Shown here piece by piece: positions 1-5,980 of a stretch of 7,761 bases of DNA. This DNA comes from Pseudobdellovibrionaceae bacterium (GTDB lineage Bacteria > Bdellovibrionota > Bdellovibrionia > Bdellovibrionales > Bdellovibrionaceae), in contig JACMRP010000011.1 in the NCBI GenBank assembly GCA_014376325.1, positions 1 to 7,761 on the forward strand, given 5' to 3'. The notes under the pieces are model-generated. The model searched no databases. It saw only the letters and a list, made by a program, of their open reading frames with translations, and had not been told where the DNA came from. The translations under genes were made by a program, and so were the position numbers. The stretch's first letter is position 1. Every line of letters starts with the position of its first letter.

Positions 1-290
1 GATTCTTCTTTGGCGGAACGCTGACGATTGGATTCAATAATTTTATTGATCATTATCTGGGTTTCCTGACGAGCCTGATCGCTTTCTTTGCCGGCCCCGC
101 TCTGCGCTTCTTCGTCTAATCGCAAACGCGCAACGAACAGCTCTTGTTGGCTGAGCGAATTGAGCGGTCGGCAAATGCCGGAGCCATTGTCGATGTGTGC
201 CTTCGGGCATTGCCCTTCGGCGGGACCACTCGCTTCAAAAGATTGGCAAGCAGACAAAAGCAATAATGCGGAGATCGCGATTTTCTTCAT
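1..290 (-). CDS. Small lipoprotein, partial (3' end outside the window)
   Basis: Reading the minus strand from the ATG at 290 gives an open frame that runs off the left edge, about 96 residues so far. It begins MKKIAISALLLLSAC: two lysines, a hydrophobic stretch and a lipobox (L-S-A-C, cysteine at residue 15). This predicts a signal-peptidase II lipoprotein, likely outside the inner membrane. The mature part has two more cysteines (near residues 28 and 41), then becomes hydrophilic and rich in Glu, Gln and Arg from about residue 50, suggesting a helical tail. No enzymatic motif is visible and I do not recognise a family. No clear Shine-Dalgarno sequence precedes the ATG, but the signal peptide starting exactly there makes the start fairly safe. 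The gene is divergent from the SPFH pair, with 190 bases between the two starts. Confidence 0.8.
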   Translation of the reverse strand, partial: MKKIAISALLLLSACQSFEASGPAEGQCPKAHIDNGSGICRPLNSLSQQELFVARLRLDEEAQSGAGKESDQARQETQIMINKIIESNRQRSAKEE

Positions 291-414
291 AACTTTAAAA
301 GATGCATTCAGCGTGCCCGCCCCGAAACGAACCCACTTCGGAACCACTTTGCGCACGCCAAACTTTGTCAGTCAGATCTCAGGCGTTGGTGACTCAATGT
401 GAGACGGCATCAAA

Positions 415-443
415 TTGACTTTCATGAGGTCGCCCCCTGTAAT
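415..443 (+). promoter_or_regulatory. Candidate sigma-70-type promoter for the SPFH gene pair
   Basis: TTGACT (415-420) and TGTAAT (438-443) are separated by exactly 17 bases. Each hexamer matches five of the six consensus positions. Transcription would start near 450, giving a leader of about 30 bases before the GTG at 481. The -35 box coincides with the most upstream in-frame start codon (TTG at 415), which argues against translation starting there. Confidence 0.6.
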
Positions 444-467
444 GGTGGCCAGTTGGTCATTTGTCAG

Positions 468-473
468 AAGGAG
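468..473 (+). promoter_or_regulatory. Ribosome binding site that decides the first SPFH start
   Basis: AAGGAG lies 7 bases upstream of the GTG at 481. The in-frame alternatives further upstream (TTG 415, ATG 424, ATG 442) have no comparable site and lie inside or ahead of the predicted promoter. This supports the GTG as the true start. Confidence 0.75.
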
Positions 474-480
474 CCCACCC

Positions 481-1452
481 GTGGAATTTGTCATCGGCGT
501 GCTGATTTATTTTTTCGTCCGCTGTATTCTTTTTGGTTTTTACACCGTAGATCAAAACGAACGCGCGGTAAAAACCAGTTTTGGTCGTGCAGAAAGGCTG
601 GGCACCCAGCGCACATCAAGTCTGCCGATGGCCGAAACGCTGAGCGAAGAAGAGCGGCCACGCTACAATTTTCCGCTCGTACGCGTGATCGGACCCGGAC
701 TGCATTTTAAGCTTCCGTGGGAGCGAGTGCACAAAACTTCGATCGCCACTGAAACAATCAATATGGCGACTGATCCGGAAAACCATTTAGCAAATAACAA
801 CGGCACGATGCTCGAGGCCGTTACGCGCGATCAACTCAACATTGGTTTGACCGGCCAGATCCGGTACCGCGTCAGCGAGCAGAACATGTATGCATATTTT
901 TTCGGAATCAAAAATCCGATCGTGCACGTTATGGGATATTTCGTTTCTATTCTGCGCGAAAAAATTGCGAACTATGAATCCAAAGCGACGACCGCGGATA
1001 TGCCAACTATGACTATCGGCGATACGCACATTTCGGATACGGTCTCGATCAACGATCTTCGTAAGAATCTGCGCGAAATAAACGACAGCATGCTCACTGA
1101 GGGTTTGTCGGCCCAGGCCCGTTACGGGATTATTCTAGATGCTTCGCTGATTACCGGCATTGATCCCCCGACGGAAGTTGAATCGGCCCTGGCGGCAATC
1201 AATACGGCTTACAATAACGTTTCTTCCGAAATTAGTTTAGCGAAGGCTTCGGCCGATCAAACGATCGTCCTTTCGAAACGTGCGGTGGAAATTGAGACGC
1301 TAAAAGTACAAGCGGAAGTCGAACCTTTGATCGCACTTGCGACTCAGTTAAAAGAACTTAAAAAAATCGGTCCCGATGTCTTAAATAATTTCGTTCGTAA
1401 CGTGAAACTGAATTTGTTTCTAAAAGCGAAGAAAGTGATTTTGGAAAAATAA
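481..1452 (+). CDS. Membrane-anchored SPFH/band 7 protein, first of a pair (HflK/stomatin-like)
   Basis: The protein has 323 residues from the GTG at 481. An N-terminal hydrophobic segment (about 3-20) is followed directly by FYTVDQNERAVKTSFGR, the usual opening of a band 7/SPFH domain. The PGLHFKLPW motif at 72-80 is the family's 'GxHFxxP' element. The SPFH domain runs to about residue 230 and is followed by a long Ala/Glu/Lys helix (about 231-295) expected to form a coiled coil for oligomerisation. Unusually, about 30 hydrophilic residues (39-68) separate the first SPFH strand from PGLHF; these are normally close together. Family members form large membrane-associated rings or microdomains, and HflK/HflC restrain the FtsH protease. 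No ftsH is nearby, so HflK is only an analogy. The stop codon overlaps the next start (TAATG), implying coupled translation. Confidence 0.85.
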   Translation: MEFVIGVLIYFFVRCILFGFYTVDQNERAVKTSFGRAERLGTQRTSSLPMAETLSEEERPRYNFPLVRVIGPGLHFKLPWERVHKTSIATETINMATDPENHLANNNGTMLEAVTRDQLNIGLTGQIRYRVSEQNMYAYFFGIKNPIVHVMGYFVSILREKIANYESKATTADMPTMTIGDTHISDTVSINDLRKNLREINDSMLTEGLSAQARYGIILDASLITGIDPPTEVESALAAINTAYNNVSSEISLAKASADQTIVLSKRAVEIETLKVQAEVEPLIALATQLKELKKIGPDVLNNFVRNVKLNLFLKAKKVILEK

Positions 1453-2345
1453 TGGAAACACTCTTCACTTCAATATTTTTTGGTATCGTTGGCGCTCTGA
1501 TCTTTGAAATGGTCATATTAAAAATCTTAAAGACTTTGCTGTTCTATACGACAGTTCGCGAAGGCACCTGCCAAGTATTCGTGCTCTTCGGAAAGGTTCT
1601 GCTAACCATCGAAGAACCGGGTTTGCATTTCTTGTGGCCGAAACTGACTTGGCAGGCATTCGTAATTAATTTCTTGGGACAAGTATACACCCTCGATTTA
1701 CGAATGGACCAAATTTACCTGCGCTCACAGCCGGTCAATTCTGAAGAGGGCGCGCCAATGGGCGTTGGGGTTTGGTACGAGACTTACATCAACGACCCTA
1801 TTTCTTACTTGTTTAAAAATTCCGATCCCAAAGGCTCGCTTGCGGCAAACGTCAGCAACGCGACCGTCCGCTGCTTGAGCAACCTTCCGCTATCTAAGAT
1901 GTTGGAAGATCGCCACGCCCTTAGCCAAACGGTGCGCGCAGAAGTGACTCAAAAATCTCAGGACTGGGGTTACAAGCTGGGTTCGGTGTACATTCGTAAA
2001 GTGCATTTCCGGGACGTTAATATGATTCGCGAAATCGAAAGTAAAGTCGTCAATCGCCTCCGCCAGGTCACGGCCGCAATCAAACAAGATGGTGACAATC
2101 AAGTGCACGTGATCACGAACACCGCGCAAAGAACCGCGTCGATTGAATTCGGTCGTGCCGGCGCCGTTCGTCCAGAAATCGTTGGTAAAGCACTTTCGCA
2201 AATCGCGCAGGATGCAGACGTCGCAAAGGCATTGTTCGAGGTTTTAGAAACCGAAAAGCTTTTAGAAAATCGCGGCGAGCTTATCTTGGTTCCGAAAGAC
2301 TCCGCATTGTTCTCTGGTCTGCTTAGTACGCAAGGTCCGAGCTAG
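1452..2345 (+). CDS. Membrane-anchored SPFH/band 7 protein, second of a pair (HflC/stomatin-like)
   Basis: The protein has 297 residues. Its ATG overlaps the stop of the previous gene by one base and has only a weak Shine-Dalgarno sequence, so translation is probably coupled. Residues about 8-31 are hydrophobic (membrane anchor). YTTVREGTCQVFVLFGKV (32-49) and EPGLHFLWP (55-63) are the characteristic SPFH N-terminal elements. A charged region at about 185-215 (EIESKVVNRLRQVTAAIKQ) is the likely start of the C-terminal helix. The helical segment after the SPFH domain is shorter than in its partner. The C-terminus (LILVPKDSALFSGLL) resembles the 'vvP' tail of other SPFH proteins. I infer a hetero-oligomer with the upstream protein, from the shared domain, coupling and adjacency; clients and cellular role are unknown. 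The gene ends convergently into sfsA with a 4-base overlap and no terminator hairpin. Confidence 0.85.
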   Translation: METLFTSIFFGIVGALIFEMVILKILKTLLFYTTVREGTCQVFVLFGKVLLTIEEPGLHFLWPKLTWQAFVINFLGQVYTLDLRMDQIYLRSQPVNSEEGAPMGVGVWYETYINDPISYLFKNSDPKGSLAANVSNATVRCLSNLPLSKMLEDRHALSQTVRAEVTQKSQDWGYKLGSVYIRKVHFRDVNMIREIESKVVNRLRQVTAAIKQDGDNQVHVITNTAQRTASIEFGRAGAVRPEIVGKALSQIAQDADVAKALFEVLETEKLLENRGELILVPKDSALFSGLLSTQGPS

Positions 2346-3097
2346 AGTCTCAACGACAAAGTTCTTTCGCTCAGGGTGACTTCGTTCGGATGAATATCCA
2401 CAACGAGCGGCGTGACCCTAACACCTTTATCCAGCGCCATCTTCAGAAGCCGTCCGTATTCCTGGTCAATTAAGTGCGCGGCCGCAAAATGTTCGCAGTC
2501 GTTTCTTTGAATCGTAAATAAGATTTCGGCCGTGTGGCCTTCATCCACTAACTTCATCAACTCTTGCAAATGTTTTTGACCGCGGGTGGTTTCTGCATCC
2601 GGAAACATCGCGACGTCGCCTTCGGCTAAAGTCACATTCTTGACTTCGACAAAATGTTTTTTGTCCGTACCTGATTTGCCAAGGGCGAAGTCTAAACGAG
2701 TTTCGGCGGATATTTTAAACTCGGGCTTTACGGAGTCAAAACCCTGCCAATGGGACCAATTTTTATGGAACTTCGTTCCGACGGGCGCCTGGACGATGCG
2801 TTCGAGCGTTTCGCGAACGACGGCATTCGGAGTAGCGGTATTCACGCCGATCCAAACACCCGACAGGGAACGTATGGCTTCTAGCGACTGCTTTAACTTC
2901 CGCTCCGGATTGTCACTGTGAGAAAATAAACAAGGATGCCCAGGGTTGTTCGCGCTTTTCATACTGCCCGTGTTCGCAACATGCGCGATCAGAGTTTGGC
3001 CTTGCCACTGAATATCTGCAAAAAACCGTTTATAGCGTCTTAAAAAAATGCCCTCATCGAGCGTCCGTACGTACTTCATAGCCCCTAGAATTGACAT
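2342..3097 (-). CDS. sfsA: SfsA family protein (sugar fermentation stimulation protein homologue)
   Basis: The 251 residues contain the SfsA signature elements in order: RRYKRF (20-25), NTGSM (42-46), GVNTATPN (84-91), RLDF (134-137), EVKNVTLAEGDVAMFPDA (151-168) and RGQKHLQEL (172-180). The family has an N-terminal OB-like part and a C-terminal PD-(D/E)XK nuclease-like fold. D136 with E151-x-K153 fits that core. E. coli SfsA was described as a DNA-binding regulator of maltose genes, but its biochemical role is poorly defined. Length is close to the usual 230-250, with a short N-terminal extension. The ATG at 3097 is preferred over the in-frame ATG at 3079 because GGAGGG lies 6 bases upstream of it. 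The gene is divergent from corA with only 38 bases between starts, so at least one promoter probably overlaps coding sequence. Confidence 0.93.
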   Translation of the reverse strand: MSILGAMKYVRTLDEGIFLRRYKRFFADIQWQGQTLIAHVANTGSMKSANNPGHPCLFSHSDNPERKLKQSLEAIRSLSGVWIGVNTATPNAVVRETLERIVQAPVGTKFHKNWSHWQGFDSVKPEFKISAETRLDFALGKSGTDKKHFVEVKNVTLAEGDVAMFPDAETTRGQKHLQELMKLVDEGHTAEILFTIQRNDCEHFAAAHLIDQEYGRLLKMALDKGVRVTPLVVDIHPNEVTLSERTLSLRL

Positions 3098-3103
3098 AAT
3101 CGT

Positions 3104-3109
3104 CCCTCC
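3104..3109 (-). promoter_or_regulatory. Strong Shine-Dalgarno sequence for sfsA
   Basis: GGAGGG on the minus strand lies 6 bases ahead of the ATG at 3097. It selects this start over the internal ATG at 3079. Confidence 0.8.
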
Positions 3110-3135
3110 GGAGCAAGCTTTGGCCTGAGGTCACA

Positions 3136-4065
3136 ATGAAAAGATTTGATCACCAGGGGCAAGATTTTAAATGGACGGACATCGAAGCGCCAACTAAAGA
3201 GGTCTTCGCCCAACTGGCAGAGGAATTTAAGTTACCTCTCCAATCGCTGGCAGCGACTTTGGATCCTGAGCATTTGCCGAAGTGCGAATTTATTGGCGAA
3301 ATTTGTTTTTTCATTCTGCGATTTTACGACACGGACGCAAAGCCTTCAGCCGGGTCGATGCAGGCCCTAACGACGAAGATTATATTTTTCGTCGGGCCCG
3401 ATTGGGTGCTGACAATTCACCGCGGACATATCGCGCCGATCGAAGAGAAAAAAGAAAAGTGCCGATATGAACCTCTGACCCGCATTTTTTTAGTCCGTAA
3501 CCTTTGTGCCCAGGTGATCACGAGCTTTGATAAGCCACTCGACGACCTCGATTATAAAACGGAAGCCGTAGAGGGCCGCGTTTTTGCCGTCCAACGGCGG
3601 AATATCCTGAGGGAAGGTTACCAAGTTAAGCGCCGCGCCTCTACTTACCGGAAAGTATTTAAATTTACAGCGGACGTTTTAAACAAGATCCAGTCCCACG
3701 GAGATTTGCCCATTCAAGATGTCGCAAACATTAAAGAGCCGCTGGATCGCCTGATGTTCTACGCGGATAATATTTACGAAGAGATCGCGGGCTTGCTGAA
3801 CTTGCACTTAGCGTTGATGTCGCAAAAGACGAACGAAGCTTCGTTCAAAACAAACGAAATCATGAGATTGCTGACGGTCGTGTCGATCTTCTTTTTGCCT
3901 TTAAATTTTCTGGCCGGCGTTTACGGAATGAATTTCGAAAATATGCCCGAGCTGAAAACTCCGTATGGCTATTATATCGTGTTGGGCATCATGTTCATCG
4001 TAGCGGTCGCGATTATGGCCTGGGTCTTGAAGAAGGGCTGGATAAAAAAAGAGGACCTCTACTAG
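3136..4065 (+). CDS. corA: CorA family magnesium/cobalt channel protein
   Basis: The protein has 309 residues, close to the usual CorA length. The selectivity motif YGMNFENMPE lies at 263-272, with GMN at 264-266, at the end of the first transmembrane helix (about 245-263). A second helix (about 279-297) is followed by the lysine-rich tail KKGWIKKED typical of the family. The N-terminal 240 residues form the cytoplasmic alpha/beta funnel domain and long stalk helix, with many charged residues. CorA assembles as a homopentamer in the inner membrane and admits Mg2+ (also Co2+ and Ni2+), gated by Mg2+ binding to the cytoplasmic domain. The ATG has a modest Shine-Dalgarno (TGAGG at 3126-3130). 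No Mg2+-sensing leader is evident, since the gap to sfsA is only 38 bases. Nothing unusual in the protein. Confidence 0.96.
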   Translation: MKRFDHQGQDFKWTDIEAPTKEVFAQLAEEFKLPLQSLAATLDPEHLPKCEFIGEICFFILRFYDTDAKPSAGSMQALTTKIIFFVGPDWVLTIHRGHIAPIEEKKEKCRYEPLTRIFLVRNLCAQVITSFDKPLDDLDYKTEAVEGRVFAVQRRNILREGYQVKRRASTYRKVFKFTADVLNKIQSHGDLPIQDVANIKEPLDRLMFYADNIYEEIAGLLNLHLALMSQKTNEASFKTNEIMRLLTVVSIFFLPLNFLAGVYGMNFENMPELKTPYGYYIVLGIMFIVAVAIMAWVLKKGWIKKEDLY

Positions 4066-4100
4066 AAGCCTTCGGATCGTATCTGGATGAATTTAGACAA

Positions 4101-4859
4101 TTACATATTTGGCAGGCGAATCAGTTTCCACCGTGGTGTTTTAAACTGATCTAGCTTCAAACTTGCGGGATCGTATTTCCATTCGGTGTCGGTCTTTTTA
4201 ACATCAAATTCGATCGACATCTGAAAGTTATTATTGCGGAACTTAACGTCGTTTTTATAAAGACAGTTGTTAGAAACGTTGGCGCGGATCGATACTTTCA
4301 AGACGTCTTCGCGATCTTTAATTTTTTCCCAGTGAACGTTATGCAGAAGGGAGCCTACCGGAGCCTTGGTAACCAATTGCAAATCCGGAATTGGCAGGAT
4401 CGGGATCGGCAAAGTTAAAACTTCGCAATGAACGGCTTGTTCGTAAGCTTGGCTGATGTCGATGACTTCATCACCGACCGATAATATAACTTGCGGAAAT
4501 CCCACGAAAGCATCGGCATTAAAGACGCTTGCCGAAGCAATGGCGTTCCAAGGTAATAGCGGAGTGTTAATCATTTTTTCCTGCATCAACATCGACACAC
4601 GCACGCCGATTAAATCAAGGTCGTTGTGCGTGTATTTGCCGTAGTGATGACCAAGTTCATGAACTAGGATTGCGACGACCTCAGGGATGCTGACCGCCGT
4701 GTAAACCGCGCCGACCTGGCTGTAAAGCAAGTCAGCGTTGATCTTGATGGGGCTGCCAACGCGATCGCCGGTTCTAGCCACGCGGATCTGTCCACATACT
4801 ACGTAGCTCAAGGCCAAGCAGCAATCATCGGCGGCGTCGGCGTTATCACTGCAGTTCAC
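4101..4859 (-). CDS. Putative zinc metalloprotease with HELGHH motif, apparently 5'-truncated
   Basis: The frame gives 252 residues if the GTG at 4859 is used. The hydrophobic helix IPEVVAILVHELGHHYG (58-74) carries an HExxH zinc site (H67, E68, H71), and H78 or D80/D82 could supply the third ligand. The spacing is one residue off the metzincin HExxHxxGxxH pattern, and no specific peptidase family is recognised. The preceding segment (CGQIRVARTGDRVGSP, 22-37) and the C-terminal 150 residues look like genuine coding sequence, with a Pro/Leu/Ile-rich linker at 148-163. Residues 1 to about 20 are rich in Asp, Ala and Cys and read as the antisense shadow of the opposite-strand frame. There is no signal peptide and no Shine-Dalgarno sequence, and a stop lies just upstream (4872-4874). 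I infer that the true N-terminus was lost near 4800, so the gene may be inactive. It converges on corA, 35 bases apart. Confidence 0.72.
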   Translation of the reverse strand: MNCSDNADAADDCCLALSYVVCGQIRVARTGDRVGSPIKINADLLYSQVGAVYTAVSIPEVVAILVHELGHHYGKYTHNDLDLIGVRVSMLMQEKMINTPLLPWNAIASASVFNADAFVGFPQVILSVGDEVIDISQAYEQAVHCEVLTLPIPILPIPDLQLVTKAPVGSLLHNVHWEKIKDREDVLKVSIRANVSNNCLYKNDVKFRNNNFQMSIEFDVKKTDTEWKYDPASLKLDQFKTPRWKLIRLPNM

Positions 4860-4970
4860 GCGAACTTGCCATCATTGGCACTGAAAGTATCACTGCAATT
4901 CGCACGTGGCTTCGGTATCAACTTGGGTCTGAACAGAATGGAAATCGCTCTAGACCAATCACGTAACTAG
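4791..4970 (+). pseudogene. 3' remnant of a plus-strand gene (start missing)
   Basis: In the frame ending at the TAG 4968-4970, the last 55-60 codons read as ordinary protein: ...GQAAIIGGVGVITAVHANL, then LALKVSLQFARGFGINLG, ending MEIALDQSRN. Codon choice is coherent (AAC, GGT, CGT, GCA, CTG), and an intrinsic terminator follows 30 bases after the stop. The frame is open back to a stop at 4665-4667 but contains no ATG or GTG, and no TTG before 4866, ahead of the convincing part. Upstream of about 4795 its translation (Asp/Arg/Ala-rich) is the antisense of the metalloprotease gene. It therefore looks like the C-terminus of a gene whose 5' part has been removed. The Gly-rich beta pattern (IGGVGV, then GxNxG) faintly recalls the C-terminus of EipA/DUF1134-type periplasmic proteins, but this is a hunch from memory. 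A very short product from the TTG at 4866 is possible but unlikely. Confidence 0.5.
4845..4901 (+). repeat. Short imperfect direct repeat, two copies
   Basis: ATCACTGCAGTTC (4845-4857) and ATCACTGCAATTC (4889-4901) match at 12 of 13 positions, 44 bases apart. The two copies fall in different reading frames of the plus-strand remnant, so they do not encode a repeated peptide. This may be chance. Confidence 0.3.
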
Positions 4971-5000
4971 TTTCTAGTTCATTTACGTAAAGCAAAAATT

Positions 5001-5045
5001 AAAAAGCCCGGGGAGTTGAATTAAGCGCCTCCCCGGGCTTTTTTT
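5001..5045. terminator. Strong bidirectional intrinsic terminator
   Basis: AAAAAGCCCGGGGAG (5001-5015) pairs perfectly with CTCCCCGGGCTTTTT (5029-5043), a 15-bp stem with a 13-base loop. A T run follows on the plus strand (5039-5045). On the minus strand the A tract at 5001-5005 and the A-rich stretch 4993-5000 become T-rich, so the hairpin can end transcription both ways. It lies 30 bases after the plus-strand remnant stop (4970) and 4 bases after the minus-strand gene ending at 5050. Confidence 0.93.
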
Positions 5046-5049
5046 CGTT

Positions 5050-5925
5050 TTAATTACACTGCGAAAGCGCGATCGTCGAACTAGCCGCCGTCATATCTAC
5101 GAACGTTGCTTGGCCGCAAGTTGCAGAGAACGTCAGGCTTACATTGCCCGCACGTGTTCCGGTCAGGGTCGACGAGACCGAACCGCTTGTTGGGTAACAA
5201 CATGCTGAAGAGCCCCAAGTAACGCTGTTGAATGTATGCACTGCTTTGTACTGTGCCAAATTGTGAAACATCGTTGAGGTTCCGGAAACGACGCGGTTTC
5301 CGCCAGCCCTAGTTCCCGTGACCGTCAGTCCTGCCGAAGTGATCGAATGATCAAACCACGATCTTCCGCGCGGCCCTACCAACACGCGACGAATTCCATT
5401 AACCACGACCGTTCTGGTTACACCACTCATCGAAGTGGTGATCCCGGTCGCGGGTATCGAAGTGCTATCGTAAGTTGTATGTGCTGCGGTGCTTGTCGTT
5501 AAAGCGGACGGCGTTGCGCCATTGGCGCAAAAACCAGCCGACCATGTTTCTGTCCATCCGCCAGTCAACTTAGCCAAACCGACGTTGCAGCCACCCCAGT
5601 CTATGGTTGAAACGTTACTTGCACACACACTTCTTGCCGCGCCAAAAGAGCAAGCCGCCTGCGGCGAGATACTTTGTGGATCTACGTAATCCATCGATTG
5701 AAAATCTTCTGTCAAATCGTCGACGGACATCAGTCCAGGAGTCGAAGCGCCTTCAGAAGCCGTCGCTTGCCCACCTGCTTCAGACATCGCTGATTCGGAA
5801 ATATTTGAACTTGCTTCATCAGCGTCGGTAGTAACGTCATCCTTACCCTTACTACAGAAATGCAGACAAATAAGCTGAACGCTAACAAAGAAATAAACTT
5901 TAATCTCATTTGAAAATCTCCCCAT
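5050..5925 (-). CDS. Ser/Thr-rich exported protein, probable lipoprotein with an apparent 5' frameshift
   Basis: The uninterrupted frame reaches back to ATGs at 5925 and 5946, but neither has a good Shine-Dalgarno sequence. In another frame, the ATG at 5909 sits 8 bases behind GGGGAG and encodes a textbook signal peptide (MRLKFISLLAFSLFVCIS). One missing base near 5857 would join it to CSKGKDD, putting a cysteine at the processing site as in lipoproteins. After a low-complexity Ser/Ala/Glu linker (about residues 36-90, numbered from the ATG at 5946), the rest is dominated by Ser, Thr, Gly and Val. It has a WGGC element, a CCYPTSG motif (249-255), two TGTRAG copies (210-215, 262-267) and paired cysteines, suggesting a disulfide-stabilised beta-sandwich outside the cytoplasm. 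I recognise no function. The gene follows the GT-C gene on the same strand, 55-71 bases away depending on the start, and ends at the shared terminator. Confidence 0.75.
   Translation of the reverse strand: MGRFSNEIKVYFFVSVQLICLHFCSKGKDDVTTDADEASSNISESAMSEAGGQATASEGASTPGLMSVDDLTEDFQSMDYVDPQSISPQAACSFGAARSVCASNVSTIDWGGCNVGLAKLTGGWTETWSAGFCANGATPSALTTSTAAHTTYDSTSIPATGITTSMSGVTRTVVVNGIRRVLVGPRGRSWFDHSITSAGLTVTGTRAGGNRVVSGTSTMFHNLAQYKAVHTFNSVTWGSSACCYPTSGSVSSTLTGTRAGNVSLTFSATCGQATFVDMTAASSTIALSQCN
5918..5923 (-). promoter_or_regulatory. Ribosome binding site for the out-of-frame signal-peptide start (ATG 5909)
   Basis: GGGGAG on the minus strand lies 8 bases before the ATG at 5909, which opens the frame encoding the signal peptide rather than the frame of the main body. 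It is the best Shine-Dalgarno sequence at this end of the gene and is the main support for an apparent frameshift. Confidence 0.6.
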
Positions 5926-5941
5926 GGATATCATTTCAAAA

Positions 5942-5969
5942 ATCATACGACTGCGTAAAAAGAAAGCAA
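5942..5969 (-). promoter_or_regulatory. Weak candidate promoter ahead of the Ser/Thr-rich exported protein
   Basis: On the minus strand TTGCTT (5969-5964) and TATGAT (5947-5942) are 16 bases apart. The -10 matches consensus at five of six positions, the -35 at only three. A transcript would begin near 5935, after the ATG at 5946 but before the ATG at 5909. Alternatively, the gene is simply read through from the GT-C gene upstream. Confidence 0.35.
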
Positions 5970-5980
5970 TCGGTAACGCA

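Noticed and set aside
88..402. Plus-strand open frame of 104 codons at the left end
   Set aside because: It is antisense to the lipoprotein gene with its clear signal peptide, and its translation (Ser/Pro/Arg-rich) has no domain character.
399..710. Plus-strand frame overlapping the first SPFH gene
   Set aside because: It is an out-of-frame shadow rich in Arg, His and Cys; the SPFH frame explains this region fully.
2586..2921. Plus-strand frame inside sfsA
   Set aside because: It is antisense to strongly conserved SfsA motifs and has no ribosome binding site.
3091..3096. Perfect TTGACA as a corA -35 box
   Set aside because: No acceptable -10 hexamer lies 16-18 bases downstream (3113-3120 reads gcaagctt), so I do not call a promoter.
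4456..4644. Plus-strand 62-codon frame inside the metalloprotease gene
   Set aside because: It is antisense to the conserved protease body, with low-complexity composition and no ribosome binding site.
5489..5831. Plus-strand frames opposite the Ser/Thr-rich protein gene
   Set aside because: They are short, overlap each other, lack ribosome binding sites and are antisense to a longer coherent frame.
5857..5870. Programmed -1 ribosomal frameshift site in the exported protein gene
   Set aside because: There is no X-XXY-YYZ slippery heptamer in the right register and no obvious downstream pseudoknot, so a mutation or sequencing error is simpler.
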